64,000 nucleotides of DNA. Source: Sphingobium lactosutens DS20 (GTDB taxonomy: Bacteria; Pseudomonadota; Alphaproteobacteria; Sphingomonadales; Sphingomonadaceae). The position numbers and the translations under genes were made by a program. Below the pieces are notes generated by a model. The model did not search any database and had not been told where the DNA came from. It saw nothing but the letters and a program-made list of their open reading frames with translations. Below, one piece after another: positions 8,812 through 17,444 of this stretch. Position 1 is the first letter of the stretch. Every line of letters starts with the position of its first letter. Location: contig NZ_ATDP01000103.1 of NCBI RefSeq assembly GCF_000445105.1, forward strand, positions 124,001 to 188,000, given 5' to 3'.

Positions 8812-10508
8812 GACAGCCGCGCCTCTACTACGACGGAAAGGCCCTGCTCCAACGCTTCAAACGCCTGGTGCAATATCACATCAACATCACTGTCGGCGTC
8901 GATAACGAAAGATGCTGCCCCGCCAGAGGCAGCTGCGATGCCGCCATAATCGGGTGCCGGCGAGAAGCTGAGATCGAGATCGTCCGCCTGGCTCGCATAG
9001 CCGCTGGGGTGGACGGCGAGCGCGGAGTGTCGCGGCGCGTTCCACCCGTCATTGTTGAGAACGACCTGTAGGAAGGGCGCATTGTATCGGCGGGAAATCC
9101 AATGAACGCTCGACGGTGTCGTGAACATGTAGGAGCCATCGCCCGTCACCGCCACGACGGTCGCATCCGGCCGGGCCAACTTGGCTCCCAGCGCCGCGCC
9201 CCCGTTCCAACCCAGCGAACCGCCACCGCTCGCAAACATCGTACCCGCTTGCGTGGGCGCCAAATGGTCGAAGACAGGCTGATAGTTAGTGATACCTTCA
9301 TTAAGGAGGATCGTGTTGGCATCCACATGCTGCCGCAGCGCCGCCATGAGCCGGCCGATAGACAGCCCACCGCCCGATTGCTCCCTGTCTTCCAGCGCGC
9401 GCCGTCGCTCCGCAGCCATGGCGCGATAATGCGCCGCACGCTCCTCCACGTCGGTGTCCTGCAAGGCAGTATCATCTAGTGCGTGAAGCATCTCCGCCAG
9501 AGCGGTACCCGCGTCCGCACGAAAGCTGCCATGGGGCTCGATGTACCATAACGGCATCTGTTCCTTCAGGGGATCGACATCGATATGATAGACACGCGCG
9601 TCGTCCGCCGGACTATTCTTTGTAGGAATCCACGGAACGTCGCTGTCGATCACAAGGACAAGGTCGGCTTCCGCAAGAGCGATATTGCGGCTCGGCTCAT
9701 TCCAGTAATTGCCGAGATACATGGGGTGGTCATGCGGAAGATTGACGTAGCTCGGCACCGACTCGATGACCCCAATACCAAGGCGCATGCTCAATTCGGC
9801 CAGTGCATCAACCGCATCAGCGTTGCGGCCCACGTAGGAGGTAACGATCAAAGGCCGTTTGGCGGTTGCAAGAGCACAGACCAGCTTCCGAGCATTACTG
9901 GCTCCGAGTGAGGTGGGCTCCAGTGGCTGCCACCGATCCATATCGATGTCGCGTGGCTCGCATTCCGCCTCCATCACTTCGCGCGCCATCATCAGATAGA
10001 CCGGCCCTTTCGGATCGGATTTAGCGAACTGCATGGCCCGGTGGACCATCTGCTTCACATTCGCGCCAGTACGAATTTCGTTATCGTAGCGCATATAACC
10101 ACGGACCAGTCCACGCTGATCGTGGACATCCTGAATCCACTGGATGAACTCGTTGCGGCTACCGACCATCTCCCCTTCCTGCGTGAAGGGTGAGGAGCCA
10201 GCGAAAATAAGGACGGGCACACGGCCCTTCGCTACGTTGTGAACAGCGCCCGCAAGCGCCTGCGTCCCGCATTCGACATGGATGATGACCGCCTGCGGCT
10301 GACCACTGACTTGTGCGTAGCCCTGGGCCATGCTCAGAGCGACCATCTCGTTGGGGCAGGTAATCATGCGCGGCACGGGATTGCCCAGAGCCCGCGCTCT
10401 TGCAATCGCTTCAACCAGGCCCGGATGATCACTGCCCAAATTGACGAACGCGTGGGTGATCCCCTGTTCGACGAGGGCTTCGAGGAAGGCTGTAGCGCTA
10501 GTATACAT
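8808..10508 (-). CDS. Thiamine diphosphate-dependent enzyme (benzoylformate decarboxylase / acetolactate synthase-like)
   Basis: 566 residues in the three-domain ThDP order: PYR domain (1-170) with the activating Glu54 in CPNEMVALSMAQGYAQ, central domain (about 195-340), and PP domain (385-555) with the Mg-ThDP motif GDGSYMF (456-462) ending in NN at 485-486. It is not a classic acetolactate synthase, since no regulatory subunit is nearby, and it is longer than benzoylformate decarboxylase (about 528). Between a 2-keto-acid reductase-like gene and an aldehyde dehydrogenase, decarboxylation of an aryl 2-keto acid to an aldehyde is the most economical role, but this is inference. GGAG lies 6 bases upstream of the ATG. 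The stop overlaps the MFS start. Confidence 0.85.
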   Translation of the reverse strand: MYTSATAFLEALVEQGITHAFVNLGSDHPGLVEAIARARALGNPVPRMITCPNEMVALSMAQGYAQVSGQPQAVIIHVECGTQALAGAVHNVAKGRVPVLIFAGSSPFTQEGEMVGSRNEFIQWIQDVHDQRGLVRGYMRYDNEIRTGANVKQMVHRAMQFAKSDPKGPVYLMMAREVMEAECEPRDIDMDRWQPLEPTSLGASNARKLVCALATAKRPLIVTSYVGRNADAVDALAELSMRLGIGVIESVPSYVNLPHDHPMYLGNYWNEPSRNIALAEADLVLVIDSDVPWIPTKNSPADDARVYHIDVDPLKEQMPLWYIEPHGSFRADAGTALAEMLHALDDTALQDTDVEERAAHYRAMAAERRRALEDREQSGGGLSIGRLMAALRQHVDANTILLNEGITNYQPVFDHLAPTQAGTMFASGGGSLGWNGGAALGAKLARPDATVVAVTGDGSYMFTTPSSVHWISRRYNAPFLQVVLNNDGWNAPRHSALAVHPSGYASQADDLDLSFSPAPDYGGIAAASGGAASFVIDADSDVDVILHQAFEALEQGLSVVVEARLS

Positions 10509-10546
10509 TCTTTACTCCAGCGGCCATGCGGCAGCAGACAGGGGAA

Positions 10547-11473
10547 TCATTGTTGAAGCGAGGCGGGCGCGTTGCGCGCGTCAATACCCCGCAACAGGGC
10601 TGCGCAGGTTTCAAGGGCCGGAACCGCGATGCCGTGGCGATAAGCCGCATTCACCAGCGCACCCTGGATTGCGTCGACTTCGGTTCGCCGGCCAGCTTCC
10701 ACGTCCTGAAGCATAGACGGTTTGTGATCGCGATGATGGGTCAAAGCGAACGCAACGGAGGAGCGAACCTCCTCTTCGTCGATCGTAATCCCGCTCGCCC
10801 CGGCAATCGCCACACCTTCAGCGACCAGACGCATCGCCAGTGCGCGTGTGGGTTCGATATCGCCAATTTGGCCCACCGTGAGTCCGGTGAGCGCGGCAAT
10901 ACCGTTGAGCGTCGCGTTGAAGATTACTTTTGTCCAGATCGCGGAATCGACCGATGGCTCGGCTGAGGCATTCAGCCCCGCATCCTCCAGCGCATCCGCG
11001 ATGGAATGAACGACGGGGCGATCCTCGCCATCGAAACTCCACAGCTTTACCATGCCGCTTCCGCTCACATGTATTTCGCCGTGCCCCTCGAGATCGGCGG
11101 GCCAGTTGGTAATGCCTACCAGCACATGATCCGCTCCAACCTCCGCCGCGATGGCTGAGCCATTTCCGAGCCCATTCTGAACCGTCAGCACCACGCCCCC
11201 AGGGCGCAGCAGTGCGGCATTCTGGCGGATGGCGGGCACGGTATGTGTTGCCTTGGTGAAGACGATCAACAAGTCAGCCATAGATCGCGGCGCGGTCCCC
11301 GGCAGGAACGCCCGGCATGACACGGCGGCGCCATTCTCGGTCACGCCGTGCGCGTCGATCGCAGAGACGCGGGCGGCGTCCACATCGATCAGCATGACGT
11401 CGTGTCCAGCTCGGGCCAGGCGGCCGCCGAACAACATGCCCATAGCGCCCGCGCCCACGACCGCGACCTTCAT
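10547..11473 (-). CDS. Ketopantoate reductase (ApbA/PanE)-family dehydrogenase
   Basis: 308 residues from the ATG at 11473. An upstream in-frame ATG at 11515 would add 14 residues before the Rossmann strand and is less likely. N-terminal NAD(P) motif VAVVGAGAMGMLFGGRLA; catalytic Lys in WTKVIFNATLNGIAALTG; C-terminal substrate motif KPSMLQDVEAGRRTEVDAI, all as in 2-dehydropantoate 2-reductases. The family also contains D-mandelate / D-2-hydroxyacid dehydrogenases. Its place in a catabolic operon, next to a ThDP 2-keto-acid enzyme and away from pantothenate genes, favours a catabolic 2-hydroxyacid/2-keto acid role over CoA synthesis (inference). Confidence 0.82.
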   Translation of the reverse strand: MKVAVVGAGAMGMLFGGRLARAGHDVMLIDVDAARVSAIDAHGVTENGAAVSCRAFLPGTAPRSMADLLIVFTKATHTVPAIRQNAALLRPGGVVLTVQNGLGNGSAIAAEVGADHVLVGITNWPADLEGHGEIHVSGSGMVKLWSFDGEDRPVVHSIADALEDAGLNASAEPSVDSAIWTKVIFNATLNGIAALTGLTVGQIGDIEPTRALAMRLVAEGVAIAGASGITIDEEEVRSSVAFALTHHRDHKPSMLQDVEAGRRTEVDAIQGALVNAAYRHGIAVPALETCAALLRGIDARNAPASLQQ

Positions 11474-11522
11474 GGTTGCATGCCCCTTGGCCCTTCTGGG
11501 TCGATACAGCTGCAATAGGAGA

Positions 11523-12437
11523 TCACCACCCGCTGCCCCAACGATAGGGCATGTCGTGCCTGATCACGTTGATTTCCTGAATTTTGCCGTTGGAAATCTT
11601 GAAGACCTCCTGAATCATCGTGTCATGCGGACGGCTGAACAAGGGGATGCTCTGCGGGTTCGGACCGGTTCCAGGATTAGGGATTGGGACTGCCGGAGCC
11701 TTGGGTTTAGAAACCTCGATGACCATAGCGCCGACTACAACCCCGCGCTCAACGTCCACGATCGGGAAACGTCGCTCCTTGATCTTGTCCATGTAGACGT
11801 AATCGTCCATCTCGTCACACGGCCAGTTGTTGCCGAGTGGATTCAGCGACGTCTGGTTACCGTTTTCGAAACGGCGGCAATTGGGCGCCGTCTGCACGCC
11901 GACACCGCTATGCTTTTCCAGCCCTTCGAAATAGCTGTCGGCGATTGCGATCAGCTGCTCGCGCGTGGAGCGGCTCTCTTTGGGCAACACCTCTTCGAAA
12001 TAGGGATTGGGCGCGGCGAGCCCAGGCACGCCGCCAGCGGTGCGCGCGCCAACGATCTGCTCGATCTCCGTGACCTTGCGATTCTGCACCTTCAGGCGCA
12101 GCCAGTAAGGGCCGCGCGCGCCGCCTTCAGTCACCACGCCCACTAACGCAACTTCACCTGTGGTGGGATCGGCCGAAATCTGCCGGTAGGGAACGCCGTC
12201 GATTAACTGCCAAAGATAGTCGGACTCAGCCTTCGATTCCCGCCCGTTAACGGTCTCCCGCGCATTGGCAGCGATCGGTAAGGCTGTGCGATCATGAAGC
12301 GGCAAAGCATCAAGGTAACTGTTCATGATGCCAGTCAGGCATGCACGATCGCAGGACTGGGCAAGAGCACCTTGGCTCCCCAATGCGCTCAAGCCGAGCA
12401 GCGAACCAGCGATCATTTTCTTCAAAGAGTTGCTCAT
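11523..12437 (-). CDS. Secreted protein of unknown function in the catabolic operon
   Basis: 304 residues from the ATG at 12437, which follows a GGAGA ribosome binding site and begins a signal peptide (MSNSLKKMIAGSLLGLSA... cleaved near ALAQ). The mature part starts SCDRACLTGIMNSYLDALPLHD, a helix resembling the start of SnoaL/NTF2-type small-molecule-binding domains, and contains a later segment IAIADSYFEGLEKHSG that looks like a second copy of the same opening helix. The protein may therefore hold two such domains. I do not recognise a catalytic motif. It is expected in the periplasm, between the TonB receptor and the cytoplasmic enzymes. Confidence 0.72.
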   Translation of the reverse strand: MSNSLKKMIAGSLLGLSALGSQGALAQSCDRACLTGIMNSYLDALPLHDRTALPIAANARETVNGRESKAESDYLWQLIDGVPYRQISADPTTGEVALVGVVTEGGARGPYWLRLKVQNRKVTEIEQIVGARTAGGVPGLAAPNPYFEEVLPKESRSTREQLIAIADSYFEGLEKHSGVGVQTAPNCRRFENGNQTSLNPLGNNWPCDEMDDYVYMDKIKERRFPIVDVERGVVVGAMVIEVSKPKAPAVPIPNPGTGPNPQSIPLFSRPHDTMIQEVFKISNGKIQEINVIRHDMPYRWGSGW

Positions 12438-12518
12438 GAAAGGTCTCCTGTCCCAAGTATCTTTTTGATCTTCGGGCGCGGCGGCAACGAGGCTTGTCGC
12501 GGCCACGCCTGAAGAAGC

Positions 12519-15377
12519 TCAGAATTTGAAGCGAATACCTCCGGTCATATAGAGGCCGACCACATCATAGAATTGGACGAGCGTCGGCGCGCCTCCGACA
12601 CCATAGGGAACATTGCCCGTGGGAGGATTACGGTCGAACAGATTATTAGCTGCGCCGAATATCTCGACGCCCTCGAGCGCGCCGCCGAGGCGATAGGTGA
12701 TGTTGAGATCGGTGTACCACACGGCGCCGATCCGGTTTCGCCCGATGAACGATGGGGAATAGGTGGTGTCAATTTCGCGGGGCCCGACCCGGCGCTCCTG
12801 AAGCAGCGCTGAAAAGCGTCCGATGTCGAAATTAGCGCTCAGCGTCGTCTGGAACGGGGTCTGGTCGGCACGATCCACCGGCGCGGACCCCTGCGTCGTG
12901 GTCTCAAGCTTCGCCACATAGGAACCCAAGGCGCGAATTGAGGCTCTTGATGGAGCGCCGAAGAGAGTGCCCAGACCAAAGCTATAGTTCGCCTCAACGT
13001 CCAGACCACGCGTCTTGAGCGTCGCAAGGTTGAGATTTGGCGTAGAGATCAACGAAATAGCGCCGTTGCTGCGGGTGATGAGGTTGCACACATCGGCATT
13101 GCCTGCTGCGCACTGATCGACCGTCAGCTGGTTGGACAAGCGCCCAATAGCGTCGTTGATCTTGATGTCGTAATAATCGACCGAGGCGCTAAACCCTGGC
13201 AGGAAGGTCGGGGTGAGGACAATACCGACCGTTTTCGTATCGGATTTTTCCGGACGTAAATTGGGATTGCCGGGCAACTGGATCGTAGCAGTAACGGCCG
13301 CATTGTTATTCTGACGATCGAGCACGGCAGCGATGGTCTGAGCCTGCGGCAGGTAAAGCTCTCCAAGGCTGGGCGCCCGAATGTCTCGCGAGAGGGTGCC
13401 GCGGAAGCGGACGTCCGACACGGGGGCATAGTCCAGTCCAACCTTGTAGGTCCAAACTGTGCCGGCCGTGGAATAATGCGTGACACGGCCCGCAGCATTG
13501 AATTCCAGCGAATGTGCCCAGGCCTGATCCCGTGCGAGTGGCACCTGGACTTCGGTAAAGGCCTCATTGACGTTGTAGCTCGCATTTGCCGGAGCGGAGT
13601 TGCCAAGGAAATATCCTCCCTGGACGCCGATCAGGCTGGCGGGGAAGCCGCGTGCGCCGCCTCCATCCTGCCTGATGGTCGACAAGGGCGACACCACCTG
13701 CTTGAGGCCTTCGCGCCGATGCTCATAGCCCAGCGCGAACTGGACCGGCCCGGCGGCCGTCGAGAAAGGCGATCCGCGCAAGGTCGCCGCCGCCACGTCC
13801 TGCTTGAGCGTCTGGTAGGCGAACGGGTCACCCGACACATAATCTCTCGTCGCCTGCGACGCCGAATTCACGCCGAACAGATTGATCGGCACGCATCCAT
13901 TGCCTGGATTGGTGAGCGTGGAACGGCAGACGATCTGGCCATTGGCCGGGTTCACCACCGCATCGACGGCATTGTAGAGATTGGCCGTGATGATGCCGTT
14001 GCCGCCGGTGAAGTCGCCCTTGGTCGTGCCGTGCTGATAATAGACGTCCCAGTCCCAGGCTGAGCCCAATTTGCCACGGGCGCCGACTACGCCACGATAC
14101 ACCTTGGTCAGAACCTGCTTTTGATAAATGCCGAGGTCCGCGTTCCATCGACCCATGGTGAAGCTGTCGCCAGGCGCCATGCCCGCCCGGATATTTGCCG
14201 GCAGGTACGCATTGTCGCCGAAGATGCGATAGGCCGTGGCGTTGAAGCCGTAGCTGTTGGCGCCGGCGTTATTCGTCGCATAGGTTCGCGAGAACATGCC
14301 CTCGGCGAAGACCTCGACGCTTTGCGCGTCACCATAAGCCACGTGGCCAAAGGCGACCTTGGAGTTCAGCGGTGTGGACAGAGTGCCCGTTCCCGCTGCG
14401 GTCGCGCCGTCTCCGCCCGACATCGTGCTACCTGTGCGGTTCGCACCGTAAACCATCGGCGCGGTCGCGCCGCCGGGTAGGAATTGCGTGTTAGCAAACG
14501 GCCCTGAGGTGATGAGGCCACCATCTGTCGCAAATGGGAACCGAACATCATCGCCAACGATCAACGTAGGATTGCTGGGCGAGGCCGGGTTGGCGGCGGT
14601 CACTCCTGGGTTGTTGATCAGAAAGCGCCCCCGCTCCTGCCAGGCACGGCGCTTACCACCGATGGCGTAGCCTTCGACGCCCGTATCACGGGTAAAGTCG
14701 AAGCTGCCGACGACACGCAGCTTGCCATCGAGGAACGACGCGCCGCCCGCAAGAGACAGGCGTGTGGTCTTGCTGTCGCCATATCGGCTGATGCCCTGCG
14801 ATGCGAGACCCTTGATGCCAGAGAAGCGATCGTCGAGGATGAAGTTTGTGACGCCCGCCACCGCATCGGAACCATAGGCAGCCGATGCGCCGCCAGTCAC
14901 GACCTCCACCCGCTTCATCAGCAGTTGGGGAAAGAGGTTGATATCGACCGCACCGGTATCCTGGGTCGCCACGACGCGGCGACCGTCAAGAAGCACAAGG
15001 TTGCGGTTGATGCCGAGCCCGCGCAGGTTGAGATAGCTATGGCCAGCATTGGCGGCGGCGCCGCCAGCCGTGCGTGAATTGGAGCCGTTGAAGCTCGGCA
15101 ACTGCAGAACGCCTTCAGCCAGTCCCTTGGGCGAGGCCGCTTGCAGGTTTTCAGCGCTCATGACCGTAACCGGCGTAGGTTGCGCCATACCGGTCGACGC
15201 CAGGCGCGATCCGGTGACCACGATATCGGCTTCGGCGGGGGTACTAGCGTCGGTGGTCGCGGCAGCATCCTGCGTATCTGCAGTCGTTTGCGCCTGCGCC
15301 ATAGGCTGCCACAGGCTCGCGCTGGCCAATGCCATCACGCTTACCGAGCAAATCTTTGCGATGCGGGGGTAAACCAT
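12519..15377 (-). CDS. TonB-dependent outer-membrane receptor
   Basis: 952 residues from the ATG at 15377, preceded by AGGAG/GGAAGG. Signal peptide ends about APMAQAQ-type; a TonB box-like segment ADIVVTGSR follows, then the plug domain (AENLQAASPKGLAEGVLQLPSF; NLRGLGINRNLVLLDGRRV; MKRVEVVTGGASAAYGSDAVAGVTN) and a 22-strand barrel ending in GGIRFKF with terminal Phe. Receptors of this large subclass in sphingomonads serve uptake of aromatics and other plant-derived molecules as well as metals. Being first in the operon, it probably brings the pathway substrate across the outer membrane using TonB-ExbBD energy. Specificity is unknown. Confidence 0.9.
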   Translation of the reverse strand: MVYPRIAKICSVSVMALASASLWQPMAQAQTTADTQDAAATTDASTPAEADIVVTGSRLASTGMAQPTPVTVMSAENLQAASPKGLAEGVLQLPSFNGSNSRTAGGAAANAGHSYLNLRGLGINRNLVLLDGRRVVATQDTGAVDINLFPQLLMKRVEVVTGGASAAYGSDAVAGVTNFILDDRFSGIKGLASQGISRYGDSKTTRLSLAGGASFLDGKLRVVGSFDFTRDTGVEGYAIGGKRRAWQERGRFLINNPGVTAANPASPSNPTLIVGDDVRFPFATDGGLITSGPFANTQFLPGGATAPMVYGANRTGSTMSGGDGATAAGTGTLSTPLNSKVAFGHVAYGDAQSVEVFAEGMFSRTYATNNAGANSYGFNATAYRIFGDNAYLPANIRAGMAPGDSFTMGRWNADLGIYQKQVLTKVYRGVVGARGKLGSAWDWDVYYQHGTTKGDFTGGNGIITANLYNAVDAVVNPANGQIVCRSTLTNPGNGCVPINLFGVNSASQATRDYVSGDPFAYQTLKQDVAAATLRGSPFSTAAGPVQFALGYEHRREGLKQVVSPLSTIRQDGGGARGFPASLIGVQGGYFLGNSAPANASYNVNEAFTEVQVPLARDQAWAHSLEFNAAGRVTHYSTAGTVWTYKVGLDYAPVSDVRFRGTLSRDIRAPSLGELYLPQAQTIAAVLDRQNNNAAVTATIQLPGNPNLRPEKSDTKTVGIVLTPTFLPGFSASVDYYDIKINDAIGRLSNQLTVDQCAAGNADVCNLITRSNGAISLISTPNLNLATLKTRGLDVEANYSFGLGTLFGAPSRASIRALGSYVAKLETTTQGSAPVDRADQTPFQTTLSANFDIGRFSALLQERRVGPREIDTTYSPSFIGRNRIGAVWYTDLNITYRLGGALEGVEIFGAANNLFDRNPPTGNVPYGVGGAPTLVQFYDVVGLYMTGGIRFKF

Positions 15378-15427
15378 CTTTTTCCTTCCCTCTCCTGGCC
15401 CGGCGTCTTGGGAGCGCCGTCCCGCTC

Positions 15428-15473
15428 CCCGTAGCAAATAATAGTTGGATGTCCAACTATTATTTGCTACGGG
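15428..15473. promoter_or_regulatory. Perfect 46-bp palindrome: probable operator between divergent operons
   Basis: Two 22-base arms (15428-15449 and 15452-15473) are exact reverse complements around a 2-base centre, TG. The inner core is ATAGTTGGATGTCCAACTAT; the outer part carries TATTAT-like sequences on both strands and the ends are CCCGTAGC / GCTACGGG. It lies 50 bases from the TonB receptor ATG and 32 bases from the aldehyde dehydrogenase ATG, the right place to control both transcripts. The core has the size and symmetry of a MarR-type site; the marR gene at 6836-7330 is the obvious candidate. If transcribed, it could also fold into a long hairpin. Confidence 0.75.
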
Positions 15474-15504
15474 TTCACGAGGTTAGAAACAGGAGAGAGA
15501 GAAA

Positions 15505-16905
15505 ATGCCGGAATTCGAACGCTTGAACCCCATTACCGGCGAAGTTGCGTCGCGAGCTGAGGCCATGACCGTCGATGCCGTTCGCGCGATCGCCACGCGC
15601 GCGGGCGACGCGTTTCCCGCTTGGGCTGCGCTCGGCCCCAATGCGCGGCGCGCCGTTCTGAACAGGGCAGCCGATGCACTCATGGCCAAGGAGAGCGCGT
15701 TCGTCACCGCCATGATGGACGAGGTAGGCGCCGCTGAAAATTGGGCGCGCTTCAATCTTGCTCTGGCTGCAGGCATCGTCAGGGAAGCCGCGGCGCTTAC
15801 GACGCAGATTCTTGGCGAGGTAATCCCATCCGACAAACCTGGATGCGTCGCGATGGCGATGAAGGAACCGGTTGGCGTGATAGTCGGTATCGCACCATGG
15901 AATGCGCCGATCATTCTGGGGGTCCGAGCCGTCGCGGTCCCGCTCGCATGCGGCAACAGCGTCATTCTCAAAGCGAGCGAACTCTGCCCTCGGACTCACA
16001 GCCTCATAGTCGAGGCGTTCGAGGAAGCAGGTCTCCCGGCTGACGTGCTGTCCATCGTCACCAATGCCCCGCGGGATGCCGGGGACGTGGTGGGCGCTCT
16101 GATCGACGCTCCTGAGGTAAAGCGGATCAATTTTACCGGATCTACTACCGTCGGAAAGATCATTGCCCGCCGGGCTGCCGAACACCTAAAGCCCTGCCTT
16201 CTGGAACTCGGCGGCAAGGCGCCGTTTCTGGTGCTGGACGACGCGGATCTGGACGAAGCCGTGAAGGCGGCGGCTTTCGGCGCGTTCATGAATCAGGGGC
16301 AGATCTGCATGTCGACCGAACGGATTATCGTTGTCGAGTCGGTTGCGGATGCGTTCCTGCAGAAATTCACCGACAAGGTCGGGTCGATGCGTGCGGGCAA
16401 CCCTCGCGATAGCGCAACGCCGCTTGGTGCAGTGGTCGATCGCAAAACCGTCGACCATCTTAACGATCTGATCGACGACGCTGTTGCCAAGGGCGCAACC
16501 GTCGTGACCGGGGGCAAGGCCAGCGACGTCGTTATCCAGCCCAGCATTGTTGCAGAAGTCACTTCGACCATGAAACTTTACCGCGATGAAAGTTTCGGCC
16601 CGATCGTCGCCGTCATCCGCGCGCGCGATGCGGATCATGCGATAGAACTGGCGAACGACAGCGAATACGGCCTGTCTTCTGCGATCTTTACCAGGGATGC
16701 GGCACGGGGTCTGGCGGTCGCGCGGCGCATTCGGTCCGGCATTTGCCATATCAATGGTCCCACCGTTCATGACGAAGCCCAGATGCCGTTCGGCGGAGTT
16801 GGAGCATCGGGCTATGGTCGCTTTGGCGGACGGCAGGGCATCGACAGCTTTACCGAGACCCGGTGGGTCACGATCGAAACCCAGCCCGGTCACTATCCCA
16901 TTTGA
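15505..16905 (+). CDS. NAD(P)-dependent aromatic aldehyde dehydrogenase (vanillin/salicylaldehyde dehydrogenase-like)
   Basis: 466 residues of the ALDH superfamily. Catalytic Glu in LELGGKAPFLVLDDADLD, catalytic Cys in MNQGQICMSTERIIV, and the fold-closing segment EAQMPFGGVGASGYGRFGG. The MNQGQICMSTER wording is typical of the vanillin/salicylaldehyde (NahF/Vdh-like) group. It should oxidise the aldehyde made by the pathway to the corresponding acid. It is transcribed away from the operon across the palindrome, so both arms would be induced together. AGGAGAG lies about 11 bases before the ATG. Confidence 0.9.
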   Translation: MPEFERLNPITGEVASRAEAMTVDAVRAIATRAGDAFPAWAALGPNARRAVLNRAADALMAKESAFVTAMMDEVGAAENWARFNLALAAGIVREAAALTTQILGEVIPSDKPGCVAMAMKEPVGVIVGIAPWNAPIILGVRAVAVPLACGNSVILKASELCPRTHSLIVEAFEEAGLPADVLSIVTNAPRDAGDVVGALIDAPEVKRINFTGSTTVGKIIARRAAEHLKPCLLELGGKAPFLVLDDADLDEAVKAAAFGAFMNQGQICMSTERIIVVESVADAFLQKFTDKVGSMRAGNPRDSATPLGAVVDRKTVDHLNDLIDDAVAKGATVVTGGKASDVVIQPSIVAEVTSTMKLYRDESFGPIVAVIRARDADHAIELANDSEYGLSSAIFTRDAARGLAVARRIRSGICHINGPTVHDEAQMPFGGVGASGYGRFGGRQGIDSFTETRWVTIETQPGHYPI

Positions 16906-16911
16906 AGCTTA

Positions 16912-16952
16912 GCGCCAGCAGCAGAGGGCCATGCAACCTTTGCTGCTGGCGC
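16912..16952 (+). terminator. Strong hairpin after the aldehyde dehydrogenase gene
   Basis: GCGCCAGCAGCA (16912-16923) is perfectly complementary to TGCTGCTGGCGC (16941-16952), with a 17-base loop, 7 bases after the stop codon. There is no T-tract, so it may be a weak terminator or an mRNA-stabilising structure. It also argues against the ATG at 16931, which lies inside the hairpin, as start of the next gene. Confidence 0.5.
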
Positions 16953-16966
16953 ATTCAAGGACATTG

Positions 16967-17398
16967 ATGCGTTGCATTCGTTGGCAGCGAGAATACCCGC
17001 AGACCACGAAAGAAACTGACCATAGCAAACCCATTGGCGTTGGCTTGATCGGGTACGGCCTTGGTGGGCGTGCCTTTCACGCACCCTATATCCGAGCTGC
17101 GCGCGACCTGTCGTTGCGCGCCGTCGTATCACGCGATCAGGGCAAGGTTCACGCCGACATTGCAAACGTCGCTGTCTCGGCGACCGTGGAGGAGATGCTG
17201 GCGCTGCCCGACATCGAGCTCGTGGTCGTCTCCAGCCCCGACCATCTTCATGCGGATCATGCGGTGCAAGCACTTGATGCTGGCAAACATGTGGTGATCA
17301 ATAAGCCGTTCGCTGCCTCGCTTGGTGATGCGCGGCGGGTCGTCGCAGCAGCGGAGCGCATCGGGCGCATCGTCACCGCTTTTCATAATCGCCGGTGA
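16967..17398 (+). pseudogene. Gfo/Idh/MocA-family oxidoreductase, truncated to its N-terminal NAD domain
   Basis: About 144 residues from the ATG at 16967, against about 350 in intact members. The Rossmann start GVGLIGYGLGGRAFHAPYI and the EKP-type motif in GKHVVINKPFAASLGDARRVV (here N-K-P in place of E-K-P) are clear. The frame stops at TGA right after TAFHNRR. Reading past the TGA gives DADF in the same frame, matching the WDGDF wording that normally follows HNRR, so the TGA probably replaces the Trp codon. Homology is then lost near 17425, just before the convergent alpA gene. The gene is therefore broken by a nonsense change and by replacement of its C-terminal half at the edge of the conjugation block. 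Confidence 0.78.
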
Positions 17399-17444
17399 GA
17401 CGCGGATTTCAGGACATTGCGAGGCTAGGAACTATCAATGTAGC

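Noticed and set aside
17411..17418. AGGACATT at 17411-17418 and again at 30286-30293, in the same orientation, at the two edges of the conjugation block
   Set aside because: Only 8 exact bases (with partial similarity after). Between two regions of about 100 bases such a match is not rare, so it is not enough to call an attachment site.
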